A stretch of DNA of 33,725 bases. It comes from JAEZKC01 sp046538945. Lineage in GTDB: Bacteria; Fibrobacterota; Chitinivibrionia; Chitinivibrionales; Chitinispirillaceae. The position numbers and the translations under genes were made by a program. Shown here piece after piece: positions 23,410 to 32,661 of this stretch (its first letter is position 1; every line of letters begins with the position of its first letter). Below the pieces are notes generated by a model. The model did not search any database. It had not been told where the DNA came from and worked only from the letters and a program-made list of their open reading frames with translations. The stretch lies in NCBI GenBank assembly GCA_046538945.1, contig JBKHHW010000018.1, forward strand, positions 1-33,725, in the 5' to 3' direction.

Positions 23410-25218
23410 ATGGAAAAAAAGTCCGGTGAAAAGGTTGTAGTTCTTGATTTCGGTGGTCAGTATGCTCATTTAATCGCAAACAGAATCCGTCGTTTGGGAG
23501 TTTATTCCGAAATTCTTCCCTGTGATGTGGATGCTTCAGAGCTGAAGGATTACAAGGGGATTATTTTTTCCGGCGGCCCCAGAAGTGTCCTTGAGGAGGG
23601 GAGTCCGACATGTGATTCGGAAATCCTCGACCTGCGTATTCCCGTACTCGGACTGTGCTACGGGCATCAGCTTATTGCCAAGATGCTCGGTGGTACGATC
23701 TGCAGAGGCAAAAACAGAGAGTATGGGAGGGCAGTTCTCAATGTGACATCCTCCAGTCATCTTTTCGAGGGGCTAAAGGAAAAAGAACCGATCTGGATGA
23801 GTCACGGGGATTCCGTTGAAGTGCTGGCGGAAGGTTTTGAGATTCTGGGTTCAACCGAGGACTGCAGTGCGGCTGCCGTGGGGCATGCTGAAAAGAAAAT
23901 TTTCGGTCTGCAGTTTCACCCCGAGGTCACCGATACTCCCAACGGAATGAAAGTCCTGCGTAATTTTCTGGATATCTGTGGTTGCGGCAACAGCTGGAAT
24001 TCACAGGCTTTCATGAAAGAGATTGATCGGGAAATCAAAACTGCCTGTGGTGACAGGAAGGTGTTTCTTCTGGTTTCGGGCGGGGTTGATTCCACGGTGG
24101 CATTTACACTTCTGAACAAAGTGCTTGGCCCCCAGAGAGTTCTTGGGCTGCATATAGACAATGGTCTCATGCGCCATCAGGAATCCGCAGACGTAATAGA
24201 CTACATGCACCGCAACGGATATGACAATCTTCATATCGAGGATGCTTCTGAGGATTTCTTGTCAGCCTTGGAAGGAGTTGTGGAGCCGGAGCAGAAGAGA
24301 ACCATCATCGGCAACCTGTTCATAGATGTCAAGGAGCGGGCCTTCAACAAGCTGGGACTCAATGCCGATGAATGGATTTTGGCGCAGGGAACCATCTATC
24401 CCGACACTATCGAAAGTGCCGGAACAAAGCACGCCGACAAGATCAAAACCCATCACAACCGGGTCGATGTGGTACTTGAACTGATAGAGAAGGGGTTGGT
24501 GATCGAGCCCCTTGCGCATCTTTACAAAGACGAGGTGAGGATTCTTGGTGAATCTCTGGGAATACCCCACGAGCTGGTCTGGCGTCATCCGTTCCCCGGC
24601 CCCGGACTGGGTGTGCGGGTCTTGTGCTCAAGCGGTAAGCAGGAACCCTTTCCGGAAGAGGACGGGGATCAGCTTCAGAAAATCGCTTCGGAAGCTGGTT
24701 ATATCTCCTGCATTCTCCCTATCCGCAGTGTAGGCGTTCAGGGTGATGAGCGTACCTATGCACATCCGGCACTTGTCACCGGAGAGTGCGACTGGGAGCG
24801 TCTTGAAGAGCTTTCCACCAGAGTGACCAATTCCGTGCGGTCAGTGAACAGGGTGCTTTACGGTCTCAGAATCAAAGCCAGATGCACCTACAAATCCATC
24901 AAGGCCTATACTACACGCGGACGTCTTGACAAGCTCAGGGCCGTGGATGATATCGTGACCAAAGCTCTGCGCAGGTCGGGGGAGTATGAGAAGATCTGGC
25001 AGATGCCTGTTGTGCTTCTGCCTCTTGTGAATGAGACCGGTGATGAGTGCGTTGTGCTCAGGCCTATCGTTTCCCAGGAGGCCATGACTGCGCGATTCGT
25101 CCCGCTTGCTCTTGAAACCCTTGATTCTATTGTGCAAAAGGCTTCCGGGATCGAGGGGCTGGGAGACATATTCTTCGACGTGACTCACAAACCGCCGGCA
25201 ACAATCGAGTGGGAATAG
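23410..25218 (+). CDS. guaA: GMP synthase (glutamine-hydrolysing), long type
   Basis: A 602-residue enzyme that converts XMP to GMP using ATP and glutamine. The class I glutamine amidotransferase domain has the triad C83 (GLCYGHQ), H170 and E172 (FHPEV). The ATP pyrophosphatase domain has the P-loop SGGVDS (223-228). After GPGLGVRV (397-404) the dimerisation domain is ~80 residues longer than in the usual ~520-residue bacterial form. It contains LPIRSVGVQGDERTY, DWERLEEL and QMPVVLLPL, then the standard C-terminus KPPATIEWE. This insert resembles that of eukaryotic GMPS from memory. It stands alone, divergent from the HAMP gene, and is followed by a strong hairpin. No guaB is nearby. Confidence 0.97.
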   Translation: MEKKSGEKVVVLDFGGQYAHLIANRIRRLGVYSEILPCDVDASELKDYKGIIFSGGPRSVLEEGSPTCDSEILDLRIPVLGLCYGHQLIAKMLGGTICRGKNREYGRAVLNVTSSSHLFEGLKEKEPIWMSHGDSVEVLAEGFEILGSTEDCSAAAVGHAEKKIFGLQFHPEVTDTPNGMKVLRNFLDICGCGNSWNSQAFMKEIDREIKTACGDRKVFLLVSGGVDSTVAFTLLNKVLGPQRVLGLHIDNGLMRHQESADVIDYMHRNGYDNLHIEDASEDFLSALEGVVEPEQKRTIIGNLFIDVKERAFNKLGLNADEWILAQGTIYPDTIESAGTKHADKIKTHHNRVDVVLELIEKGLVIEPLAHLYKDEVRILGESLGIPHELVWRHPFPGPGLGVRVLCSSGKQEPFPEEDGDQLQKIASEAGYISCILPIRSVGVQGDERTYAHPALVTGECDWERLEELSTRVTNSVRSVNRVLYGLRIKARCTYKSIKAYTTRGRLDKLRAVDDIVTKALRRSGEYEKIWQMPVVLLPLVNETGDECVVLRPIVSQEAMTARFVPLALETLDSIVQKASGIEGLGDIFFDVTHKPPATIEWE

Positions 25219-25238
25219 GTTTGCAAAGGTCTGTTTTC

Positions 25239-25267
25239 CAGAACAGGGGCTTCATGCCCCTGTTCTG
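25239..25267 (+). terminator. Terminator-like hairpin between convergent genes
   Basis: CAGAACAGGGGC-TTCAT-GCCCCTGTTCTG, a perfect 12-bp stem located between the stop codons of guaA and the minus-strand gene at 25279. Only a weak T-rich stretch follows on the plus strand. It probably serves both convergent genes as a terminator or transcript end. Confidence 0.65.
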
Positions 25268-25278
25268 TTCCGGGTTTG

Positions 25279-28200
25279 TCAGAATTCCGCTCCCAACGAG
25301 AAATAGTTTATAGGCGGACCGGTGATTCTGCTCCAGTCCGTCGGCCAGCCCCGGTCGAAACGGAGAACAAATATCCCCAGATTCGCTCTCATCCCAAACC
25401 CGACTCCGCCGTAAAGCTTCGGCGGGAGCGGTACCCAGTTTTCCTGATCCTCTCTGCTCCAGGCACTCCCGGCATCGGCAAACAGTGCCCCGTTTACATA
25501 GCGGATCTGCATGGGAAGCGGCCAGACGGTTGATATCTCTTTTATAAACGGGAAGCGGAATTCTGAATTCAGCAACAGTGCTCTTTCACCGGTCAGATCC
25601 AGATAGTTCCATCCCCGCAGAGGTGAAAGAATTTCCGAATAGTAACTGAAGGGCAGAGTTTTTTCATAGTTGGTCTTGTTCACGTTGTAGTTGAACCAGT
25701 TCTCGCTTCCGCCAAGAAGGTATTTACGTGCGTTTGTCTCTTTTCCCAGAGGAATGCTTCCTCCCGCCCTGATACGGTTGGCCCACACGAACCTTTTGCG
25801 AATATGGGCGTAGTGCCTCAGGTCAAAGTCACCGGCCAGAAACGGTTCATCCACGAACCGAAGAGGAGGAGAAGCGAGAAGGCGGGCCTGGCCTCTCAAA
25901 CCGTTCAGCGGTCCGGTTATTCCCCACAGTATGTTATCAAAGGTGAAACTGAGTGAGGGAAGCAGTACACTTGAATAGACCGCTTCGTCAGGCAGTTTGT
26001 CACCGCTCTGCTCATCCAGCGGAACCCGCTCTATGTGGCGCGCGAAAACTTCCAGATCCGTTCTGGCAAAGAGGGAAAACGGGTAGCTCAGCCCCAGAAA
26101 TCCTCCCATCTCGCTGTCATGGTACAGGTACCTGAAAAGACCGTCGTAGGTGTAGTCTTTAGAATAGTATCCTCCGGCGGAAACATTGATCCGGTGCTTG
26201 AGGTACTGGTAGGAAAGATACAGGTGTATGTATTCGTCAATCTGGGCCTGCATATCCCCCGCAGCCGCTATGCGGTGATCTCCCATTATGTCACTGAACA
26301 TAAGAAGCCACTGCCCCGCCATGCCGCTGAAGGTGTTCAGACCCACTCCGAAAGTCATCAGGTCGGGAGTGAAATGCAGTTTGTAGGGACGGGACTTCAG
26401 ATCCTCCATTGCTTGGGTTGAGGGTTGTGTTTCGGACGAATCCGCGGAGCCGATCTGCACAGTCGAACCCTGTTCCGGGTTTTCCTCACTTTGCAGATCC
26501 AAAGAATCGGTGCTTCGGGAGGTGTCTGGCTTTCCGGCGTTTGAGTTCTGAGCCGAGCAGGAGTCCTCATCCTTGACCGACACTGTTTGCCTTTTAACAA
26601 AGAAAGAGGATGTGCTGTCCTGTTCGTGCTGTGCCCAGCTTGTAAGGGCAAGGGTGTCCGCGATCACTTTCTCAAGCGGCTTCTCCATCAGGTATATGTT
26701 CCAGGCCTGGTTCATGAAATGATCGAAAACCACGGCGGAACCGTCTGCGGACCAGTCGGGGTTGGAGCATCCTCCGATGTAGTTTGTCAGAGGTTTCGAG
26801 CTGTCCGGACTGCTGATCGGCGCGATGTAGAGATTGTCTATTCCGTTTCTGTCGGATACAAAAAGCACATGGGTGCCTTCAGGCGAAAACACGGGCTGTT
26901 TGTCGTTCCATTTTGTGTGGGCAAGCTCGGATACGCTGTCCTTTTCAAAATCATAAACCGCCAGATTGGAACCGGGGGAGCCTTCTCTGTCGAGAAAACC
27001 GGGGCCCAGTCCGGTGGTGTCCTGAAGGGCGAATATGATTTTCTTTCCGTCGGGAGAGAAATGGGGGTCGCTTTCCACATGAACAGTATTGGTTATTCGT
27101 TTGTGTCGGGATGTTTCCAGGTTGTAGATGTAAATGTCACTTCTTCCCTCTTCAACAGCGGTGAAGGTCAGAAGGGAGCCGTCTTTTGACCAGTGCGGGC
27201 TGCTGATTGCCGAAAAGGGAAACGTGAGTTTCTTTTTGAGCTTCTTTTTTTCTATATCGACTATCCGTATCTCGTTTGCGCCTTTGTTCTTCGTGACAAA
27301 CGCGAGAGCATCTCCGTCAGGAGACCAGCAGATCCCGCTTCTGAAAGGGGAGAATGATTCGAAAAAGCCTCCGTAGCCGTGCTGGCTTATCTGCTGGAGC
27401 ACCTTTCCCTTTCTGTCGGTGATGAGAATCCGGGTATAGTCCTTCAGGTCGCTGAAAAAGGCGATTTTTTGTCCGTCGGGAGAAATCCTGGGCCGCAGGT
27501 TGAACCGGCTTTCCCGTTTGTACCGCGAGGTGACCATGAATGCCTGGTGAGAGGGATGGATTCTGCGGCCGATCTCCGGCCAGTAGATACGGCGAAGCTC
27601 CCTTATCCATTCCTCTCCCAGCTGGGATGGACTTTTGCCGTAAACCTCTTTTATGGCTTTTTCCGCCGATCGGCTCTTTTTGAATTCGTTCAGCATCGAA
27701 CTAAACGTGCTGTCACCATCTATACTGTATAGGTAATAAAGAAACGACTGTCCGCCTTTGTAGGCCAGGTAGCCGTTGAGCTCCGGACCGGGCAGAGGTA
27801 CGGTGCCGTGTATGACTCTGTCCATGAGAAACATATCCGCTTCTCTGTCCCAGCCGCACGAAAGCAACTCGGCCAGCCCCTCGTTGAACCAGAGTGGAAC
27901 CTGTGCCGTTGCCCCTCTGAAAAGGCTGCTTTCATTGTACAGAATTCCGAAAACAAACGCATGGACCATCTCGTGATGGAGCACGTGGCGAAGCTCCTCA
28001 AGGGAGCCGTTGAATGGCAGGGCCACTCTGTTTTTGAAAAGTTCCGTGAAGCCGCCCACTTCCTCGGGCAGCAGTTCGGTGATTATGTTTGTCTGTTCGA
28101 AAAGACTCGGACTCTCGTAAAGAATTACGGGTACCGGGGATTTATGAATGAAATCGAACTTGTGGCTGAGGTCGCTGTAGATGGTATTTAGCCACTGGTG

Positions 28201-28365
28201 GGTAATCAGGGGTAATTCATCCTGGCCCTGATGGAAGTAGAGGCTGAAATGAGGGGCATTGAAATAGGACCAGTTCAGCTCCTGGTACTGGACCTTATTC
28301 TTGCCGAACCCCCAGACCGTGGTTGCCAGGGCTGCTGTCAGGAAAATAATTTGGTGTAGTTTCAT
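25279..28365 (-). CDS. Peptidase MA-like / TolB-type propeller / outer-membrane beta-barrel protein
   Basis: A 1028-residue exported protein with three parts. After the signal peptide (MKLHQIIFLTAALATTVWGF) comes a peptidase MA-like gluzincin domain (about 25-270). It has the zinc motif HEMVH (H131, E132, H135) and a downstream Glu in WFNEGLAEL (E162) as third ligand. Residues ~285-565 carry WD40-like PD40/TolB repeats (ISPDGQKIAFFSD, WSPDGDALAFVTK, FSPDGKKIIFALQ, FSPEGTHVLFVSD, WSADGSAVVFDH). A low-complexity Ser/Asp/Glu linker (~575-645) leads to a C-terminal region (~650-1028) with alternating strands, ending in ...FSLGAEF with a terminal Phe typical of outer-membrane barrels. It may be a surface or periplasmic protease displayed at the outer membrane. 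The end is convergent with guaA. Confidence 0.88.
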   Translation of the reverse strand: MKLHQIIFLTAALATTVWGFGKNKVQYQELNWSYFNAPHFSLYFHQGQDELPLITHQWLNTIYSDLSHKFDFIHKSPVPVILYESPSLFEQTNIITELLPEEVGGFTELFKNRVALPFNGSLEELRHVLHHEMVHAFVFGILYNESSLFRGATAQVPLWFNEGLAELLSCGWDREADMFLMDRVIHGTVPLPGPELNGYLAYKGGQSFLYYLYSIDGDSTFSSMLNEFKKSRSAEKAIKEVYGKSPSQLGEEWIRELRRIYWPEIGRRIHPSHQAFMVTSRYKRESRFNLRPRISPDGQKIAFFSDLKDYTRILITDRKGKVLQQISQHGYGGFFESFSPFRSGICWSPDGDALAFVTKNKGANEIRIVDIEKKKLKKKLTFPFSAISSPHWSKDGSLLTFTAVEEGRSDIYIYNLETSRHKRITNTVHVESDPHFSPDGKKIIFALQDTTGLGPGFLDREGSPGSNLAVYDFEKDSVSELAHTKWNDKQPVFSPEGTHVLFVSDRNGIDNLYIAPISSPDSSKPLTNYIGGCSNPDWSADGSAVVFDHFMNQAWNIYLMEKPLEKVIADTLALTSWAQHEQDSTSSFFVKRQTVSVKDEDSCSAQNSNAGKPDTSRSTDSLDLQSEENPEQGSTVQIGSADSSETQPSTQAMEDLKSRPYKLHFTPDLMTFGVGLNTFSGMAGQWLLMFSDIMGDHRIAAAGDMQAQIDEYIHLYLSYQYLKHRINVSAGGYYSKDYTYDGLFRYLYHDSEMGGFLGLSYPFSLFARTDLEVFARHIERVPLDEQSGDKLPDEAVYSSVLLPSLSFTFDNILWGITGPLNGLRGQARLLASPPLRFVDEPFLAGDFDLRHYAHIRKRFVWANRIRAGGSIPLGKETNARKYLLGGSENWFNYNVNKTNYEKTLPFSYYSEILSPLRGWNYLDLTGERALLLNSEFRFPFIKEISTVWPLPMQIRYVNGALFADAGSAWSREDQENWVPLPPKLYGGVGFGMRANLGIFVLRFDRGWPTDWSRITGPPINYFSLGAEF

Positions 28366-28670
28366 CTGTTTTTTTCAGCTTGATATGGAAAGTTTTAAGT
28401 TGTTATCATATGGAAAAAAAGATACTATTTGCCTGTTATCGATTGAAAATACCCCCAATTTAAACGGTAAAGCATCGGGGAAAGGGTTGAAAGCTTATCA
28501 ATGACTCAAAAAAACCTTGCTTGCGCTCGTGGTAGAAAGTTTTTTTTCATAAAGTCAGTTATTGGACGGCTTGGGGGGAAATATTGACACTGCATACCAA
28601 GAGAAGTATTTTCTCTCCCATACTCCGTTTTTGGTCGGAGAATGAAAGCCTTCACGAATTTAAGCCCTTA
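28366..28670 (+). other. Divergent intergenic region
   Basis: About 305 bp between the peptidase gene (minus) and the OmpA gene (plus), A/T-rich. It holds the plus-strand promoter at 28584. On the minus side, TATGAT about 35 bp upstream of the peptidase ATG could be a -10. I see no gene in it. Confidence 0.5.
28584..28612 (+). promoter_or_regulatory. Promoter of the OmpA-TPR operon
   Basis: TTGACA (28584-28589, perfect), exactly 17 bp, TATTTT (28607-28612). The start of transcription would be near 28619. This also explains why the apparent TTG start codon at 28584 is probably not used. Confidence 0.65.
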
Positions 28671-30191
28671 ATGAAGAAAAAACCGGATATGAGCACAAAA
28701 AAAATGAACCGATTCGTGCGCATGACGTGTCTGCTACTCGCGTTGGCTGGTTTAACTAGGGCAGGAGAAATGATCGTCGTTCCCAAGGATTTCCCCACCA
28801 TTCATGCTGCACTCGGGGAGGCATACGAGGGAGACACGGTTTTTGTCGAAAAGGGCGTCTATTATGAAAGTATTGCCCTCATGGACAATGTGGTCCTTCT
28901 CGGCGAAGATATGCGCACCACCATCATAGACGGACAGCGCAAGGGTCCGTGCGTCCTGGGTGCGGACGGCGCGGTGATTTCAGGCTTTACCATTCGCAAC
29001 GGAACCACCGGAATCCTCTGCAAGAACACGCGTCCGGTGATAGAGAACAATCTGATTATCGACAACAAGGGAACTGGTGTTCATATTCTCATTTCCCTTC
29101 CCGACATCAACAACAACATAATCTACCGTAACGAGTGGACCGGTGTTTTTCTGGAATCCGTACGGGGAACAAGAACAGCCATCGAACATAATGTGATTGT
29201 GGAAAACGGTTACGGTGGGATTTTCGCCGCAAACAGAACTGAAGTCCTGGTCCGCAACAACATCATGGCCGGAAACAAGCAGTACGGGATTTTCGTGGGG
29301 CCGGAAGCGCGCAAAACCAGAATCATCAACAATAATTTTTACATGAACCGCCTTTCGCACAACGCTGATGCCAATATTCACAACAGCAACATAACTCAGG
29401 ATCCGATGTTCAAGTCCCCGGGTCATCCGAATTTCGACTATCACGTTCAGCCCGTTTCCATCTGCAAGGGAAAGGGCGAGAACGGTTCCGATATCGGTCT
29501 GTTTGCAGCCAAAGTAGTCCAGGTTGACGGTAATAACGATCAGGACGGAGACGGCATTCCGGACGACGCGGACCTTTGCCCCAACGAGCCTGAGGATGTG
29601 GATGGTTATGAGGATGAGGATGGTTGTCCGGACTATGACAATGATGAAGACGGAATTTACGATGAGGATGATCAGTGTCCCGACGAACCTGAGGACATGG
29701 ATGGTTTCCAGGATAATGACGGTTGTCCTGATCCGGATAATGATATGGACGGTATACCCGATGTGGCCGATGCCTGTCCGAACCAGCCGGAAACAGTCAA
29801 TGATTTCAAGGATGATGACGGCTGCCCGGATGAGAAGCCCCAGGAGATCAAACAGACCATGATTCTGCGCGGTGTGAATTTCAAAACTGCCAGTTCGGAG
29901 CTGCTTGAAGACTCCTACTACGTGCTTGAGCAGGTGTATCACAGTCTTGAAGCGTTCCCCAATCTGAATGTGGAGATAGCGGGACATACGGATGATCAGG
30001 GTAATGATGACTATAATATGGCTTTATCTTACAACAGAGCTAAAGCAGTGATGACTTTTTTGGTTGACAGGGGTATTCCTCAGGAGAGAATCGTGGCCAG
30101 AGGGTATGGTGAAGAGCGGCCTATCGCTTCAAACGATACACCTGAGGGGCGTGCCACAAATCGAAGGGTTGAAGTTATCCCGTTGAAGTGA
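28671..30191 (+). CDS. OmpA-family protein with N-terminal beta-helix and TSP3 calcium-binding repeats
   Basis: A ~506-residue protein in the outer membrane or periplasm. A Lys/Arg-rich start and signal peptide (CLLLALAGLTRAGE) lead into a right-handed beta-helix/NosD-like domain (about 35-250) with turns such as IENNLIIDNKGTGVHIL and VRNNIMAGNKQYGIFV. Then come ~100 residues of thrombospondin type-3 repeats (DQDGDGIPDDADLCPNEPED, DNDEDGIYDEDDQCPDEPED), which bind Ca2+ through Asp and are paired with Cys. The last ~115 residues are a peptidoglycan-binding OmpA domain with GHTDDQGNDDYNMALSYNRA and NRRVEV, in which the conserved Asp and Arg hold diaminopimelate. No Shine-Dalgarno is seen before the ATGs at 28671, 28689 or 28704; I chose the first. 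OmpA usually has an 8-strand barrel; here a beta-helix takes its place. Confidence 0.88.
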   Translation: MKKKPDMSTKKMNRFVRMTCLLLALAGLTRAGEMIVVPKDFPTIHAALGEAYEGDTVFVEKGVYYESIALMDNVVLLGEDMRTTIIDGQRKGPCVLGADGAVISGFTIRNGTTGILCKNTRPVIENNLIIDNKGTGVHILISLPDINNNIIYRNEWTGVFLESVRGTRTAIEHNVIVENGYGGIFAANRTEVLVRNNIMAGNKQYGIFVGPEARKTRIINNNFYMNRLSHNADANIHNSNITQDPMFKSPGHPNFDYHVQPVSICKGKGENGSDIGLFAAKVVQVDGNNDQDGDGIPDDADLCPNEPEDVDGYEDEDGCPDYDNDEDGIYDEDDQCPDEPEDMDGFQDNDGCPDPDNDMDGIPDVADACPNQPETVNDFKDDDGCPDEKPQEIKQTMILRGVNFKTASSELLEDSYYVLEQVYHSLEAFPNLNVEIAGHTDDQGNDDYNMALSYNRAKAVMTFLVDRGIPQERIVARGYGEERPIASNDTPEGRATNRRVEVIPLK

Positions 30192-30215
30192 ATACTTCAT
30201 GGAGGACTGGTGGGC

Positions 30216-32624
30216 ATGAAAATTAAATCTATTGCCGGTTCGGTACGGATCTGTCTGCTGATCGCTTTGCTTTCGGCTCTTAGCTTCAGAAGTTATGCCG
30301 AAGGGGGAGGCGGTTACGATGCGCCTTATTTCCAGGCAGATTTTACTCAGGACCTGAACAGTTGGACATCCGCACTGGTGAACCCGGCTCTTCTTTACAG
30401 AGTCAATCAGATGCATTTCCACATCGGCGTCTACAGGTGGGCTATGGACAGAGGTAATCTGGGATATCAGGATCTTGGGTTTCTCTATCCTGTACGGCGC
30501 AATCACACTGTCGGTCTTACGGTTCTCCATGCCCGCAATGCCATCGACAAGGCTGAAATCCAGGGCGATGAGATTGTTTTTGGAGGAGAGACGTCGTTTC
30601 AGGATTTATGGCTCATCGGAAACTACGGGGTCAGAGTTCTGCCCTGGCTGACACTCGGAGCAAATGCGAAAATCCGCACTCAGCTTCAGTTCGGCACCTA
30701 CTCCGTTTCAAAAATTCCCGGATTGGATGCTGGTGTCTACTTCAATCCTGTTGACCATTACTTGTGGGGTGATCTGGGTATCAGCCTTGCCGTGCAGGAT
30801 CTCTTTCCCACTCAGACACCCTGGAAGGATTCAAGCGGGGCAGCAGGTATTTCCCAAACCTCAGACCTGATCACCGCATCGAGGGCCCGTTTGGGAATCC
30901 GTTATGCCTGCCTGAATGATGATCTGGTGGGCAGTTTTGAACTTCTGCTTGACAATGCTCTGAAGGATGTCTATGCGAATCTTGGGTGGAGTGAGTGGAA
31001 GGAGATGTTCCAGTCTGCCAAGGAGGATGGAACACTCGATGGGGCATTCCCGGTGATACCCAGATACGGTTTTCATGTGAAATACAAGTTCATTCCTCAG
31101 ATCTGGCTCAAGGGTGGATGGACCAATAACAACATCCCTTATGTCGGTTTCAACTACAATCTGATTTACCCTCTTCCGGAGATGATTAACTACATCAATC
31201 TGGATTATCATATCGGATACAGTTTCATTGAACGCGCCAACCGTCTGCGTGATGAACGTGGTCTTACCATGATGTTCAGACTTTCTTCGGACATGGGTAA
31301 GACAAGGGAGCAGAAGGAATCCAAACGCCTGTATGACAAACTGGTCGTTGCACCCATGGATGCATATCAGCAGGCGATGAAGCTTTATTATGCCGGAAAA
31401 TACTGGGAGGCCTCTTTTGCATTCGGAAAAGTGCTGACCTTGTTTCCCAATTTCTATCTCAATGACAAGGCCACCTACTATATGGCCGACAGCTATAAAA
31501 AATTATATATGAACCAAACCGCCCGCGAAGTATACAAAGATGCATTAGAGGAGTATACGACTTCAGACATGCGGGCAAAGTATCTCTACGGGCTTATGAG
31601 TCTGGACTACAGAGAAGGCAAATACGATGATGCTTTGAAGAACCATGCCTTCATCACTAATCTTTATTCGGACAGTGATATCCGTCCGGATGCCGATTAT
31701 CTTGCCGGTGAGATTCATTTCATGAGAAAGAATTACAACGTGGCAGAGCAGCTCTTCAACAGAATCAAACCGGGAGACCCCACCTACCTGTACGCCCAGT
31801 ATACGCAGGCTATCATAAATGTTGAAAGCGATAAAGAAAAGGCTGCCATGCAGAATCTGCTTACTATCATAGAGGATACTACAACAAAAGCCCACGATCA
31901 GCTCCTTCAGGACGCTGCCAACATCAAGCTGGGCCATCTCTATTTCGAAATGGGTGATAAGCTCAGAGAGGCTGTCGAGTCCTACGGCCGGGTTTCTGTC
32001 AGTTCAACCTACGGAGATGAAGCACTGCTGGGTATTGCCTGGTCCTGGATCAAGGCCAACCAGCCTAATGTCGCGCTGCAGAAGGCTGATCGTATAATCT
32101 CTGCTTATCCTGAGTCGCCGTTTGTACCGGAGGCGTATCTTCTCAAAGGGTATTCTCTCATGATTCTCAAAAGGTATGCGGAAGCTGTCACAGTTCTTCA
32201 GGAGTGTGTGACCCAATGTGAAAAGGACTTCATCACCGACGAGGATGTGCAGGAACGCGGATTCGAGTTTGATAAAGTTACAGCCAATTTCTGGCCGACA
32301 GCTGAAAAGATCAAGAAGAACGCATTAAGGAAACCCACACCTCGCTCCATCGAGGAGCGTACAGGTTTCTACAAGGAATATGAGAACTTTGCACAGGAAG
32401 GACACGAGTTCTTCAGGTACACTGTTTTGGCCAAGTCGCACAAACGCTTTTTCCGCCGTAAAGAGAGCATACTTGCAGATGCGGAATATGCGCTTGCAAA
32501 GGCCACCAATCTTGTCAATACTCGGAAAGCTACGGAAATCCTCCAGAAGGATGAACGTAAAGAAGGAAAAATCGAAGAGGAAATCGATAAACTCAAACGT
32601 GAGCTTGAGAATTACGAAGAATAG
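30216..32624 (+). CDS. Outer-membrane beta-barrel/TPR protein
   Basis: A ~802-residue exported protein starting 24 bp after the OmpA stop. A signal peptide (SVRICLLIALLSALSFRSYAEG) precedes a barrel-like region (about 30-330) with PorV-like features: SALVNPALLY, GFLYPVRRNHTVGLTVLH, LGANAKIR. The rest (~370-720) is tetratricopeptide repeats (AYQQAMKLYYAGKYWEASFAFGKVL, YDDALKNHAFITNLYSDSDIRPDADYLAGEIHF, NVAEQLFNRIKPGDPTYLYAQYTQA), followed by a charged helical C-terminus (KDERKEGKIEEEIDKLKRELENYEE). The barrel could anchor it in the outer membrane with the TPRs facing the periplasm. The ATG at 30216 fits the signal peptide; GGAGG lies 10 bp upstream. Resemblance to PorV is by eye only. Confidence 0.85.
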   Translation: MKIKSIAGSVRICLLIALLSALSFRSYAEGGGGYDAPYFQADFTQDLNSWTSALVNPALLYRVNQMHFHIGVYRWAMDRGNLGYQDLGFLYPVRRNHTVGLTVLHARNAIDKAEIQGDEIVFGGETSFQDLWLIGNYGVRVLPWLTLGANAKIRTQLQFGTYSVSKIPGLDAGVYFNPVDHYLWGDLGISLAVQDLFPTQTPWKDSSGAAGISQTSDLITASRARLGIRYACLNDDLVGSFELLLDNALKDVYANLGWSEWKEMFQSAKEDGTLDGAFPVIPRYGFHVKYKFIPQIWLKGGWTNNNIPYVGFNYNLIYPLPEMINYINLDYHIGYSFIERANRLRDERGLTMMFRLSSDMGKTREQKESKRLYDKLVVAPMDAYQQAMKLYYAGKYWEASFAFGKVLTLFPNFYLNDKATYYMADSYKKLYMNQTAREVYKDALEEYTTSDMRAKYLYGLMSLDYREGKYDDALKNHAFITNLYSDSDIRPDADYLAGEIHFMRKNYNVAEQLFNRIKPGDPTYLYAQYTQAIINVESDKEKAAMQNLLTIIEDTTTKAHDQLLQDAANIKLGHLYFEMGDKLREAVESYGRVSVSSTYGDEALLGIAWSWIKANQPNVALQKADRIISAYPESPFVPEAYLLKGYSLMILKRYAEAVTVLQECVTQCEKDFITDEDVQERGFEFDKVTANFWPTAEKIKKNALRKPTPRSIEERTGFYKEYENFAQEGHEFFRYTVLAKSHKRFFRRKESILADAEYALAKATNLVNTRKATEILQKDERKEGKIEEEIDKLKRELENYEE

Positions 32625-32661
32625 GAAACAACTGTTGAGTTCTGTTAAAGGAGATTTTTAA

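Noticed and set aside
28584..28670. TTG start codon extending the OmpA protein by 29 residues
   Set aside because: The TTG belongs to a perfect TTGACA -35 box with a -10 at 17 bp, and the added residues would precede the signal peptide.
29539..29840. DNA-level tandem repeat in the OmpA gene
   Set aside because: The repeats are explained by the protein TSP3 repeats; the copies differ at many bases and there is no separate DNA repeat.
28980..29987. 335-residue minus-strand frame opposite the OmpA gene
   Set aside because: It reads the TSP3 repeats backward (Ile/Val-rich repeats mirror Asp/Gly codons) and is a shadow of them.
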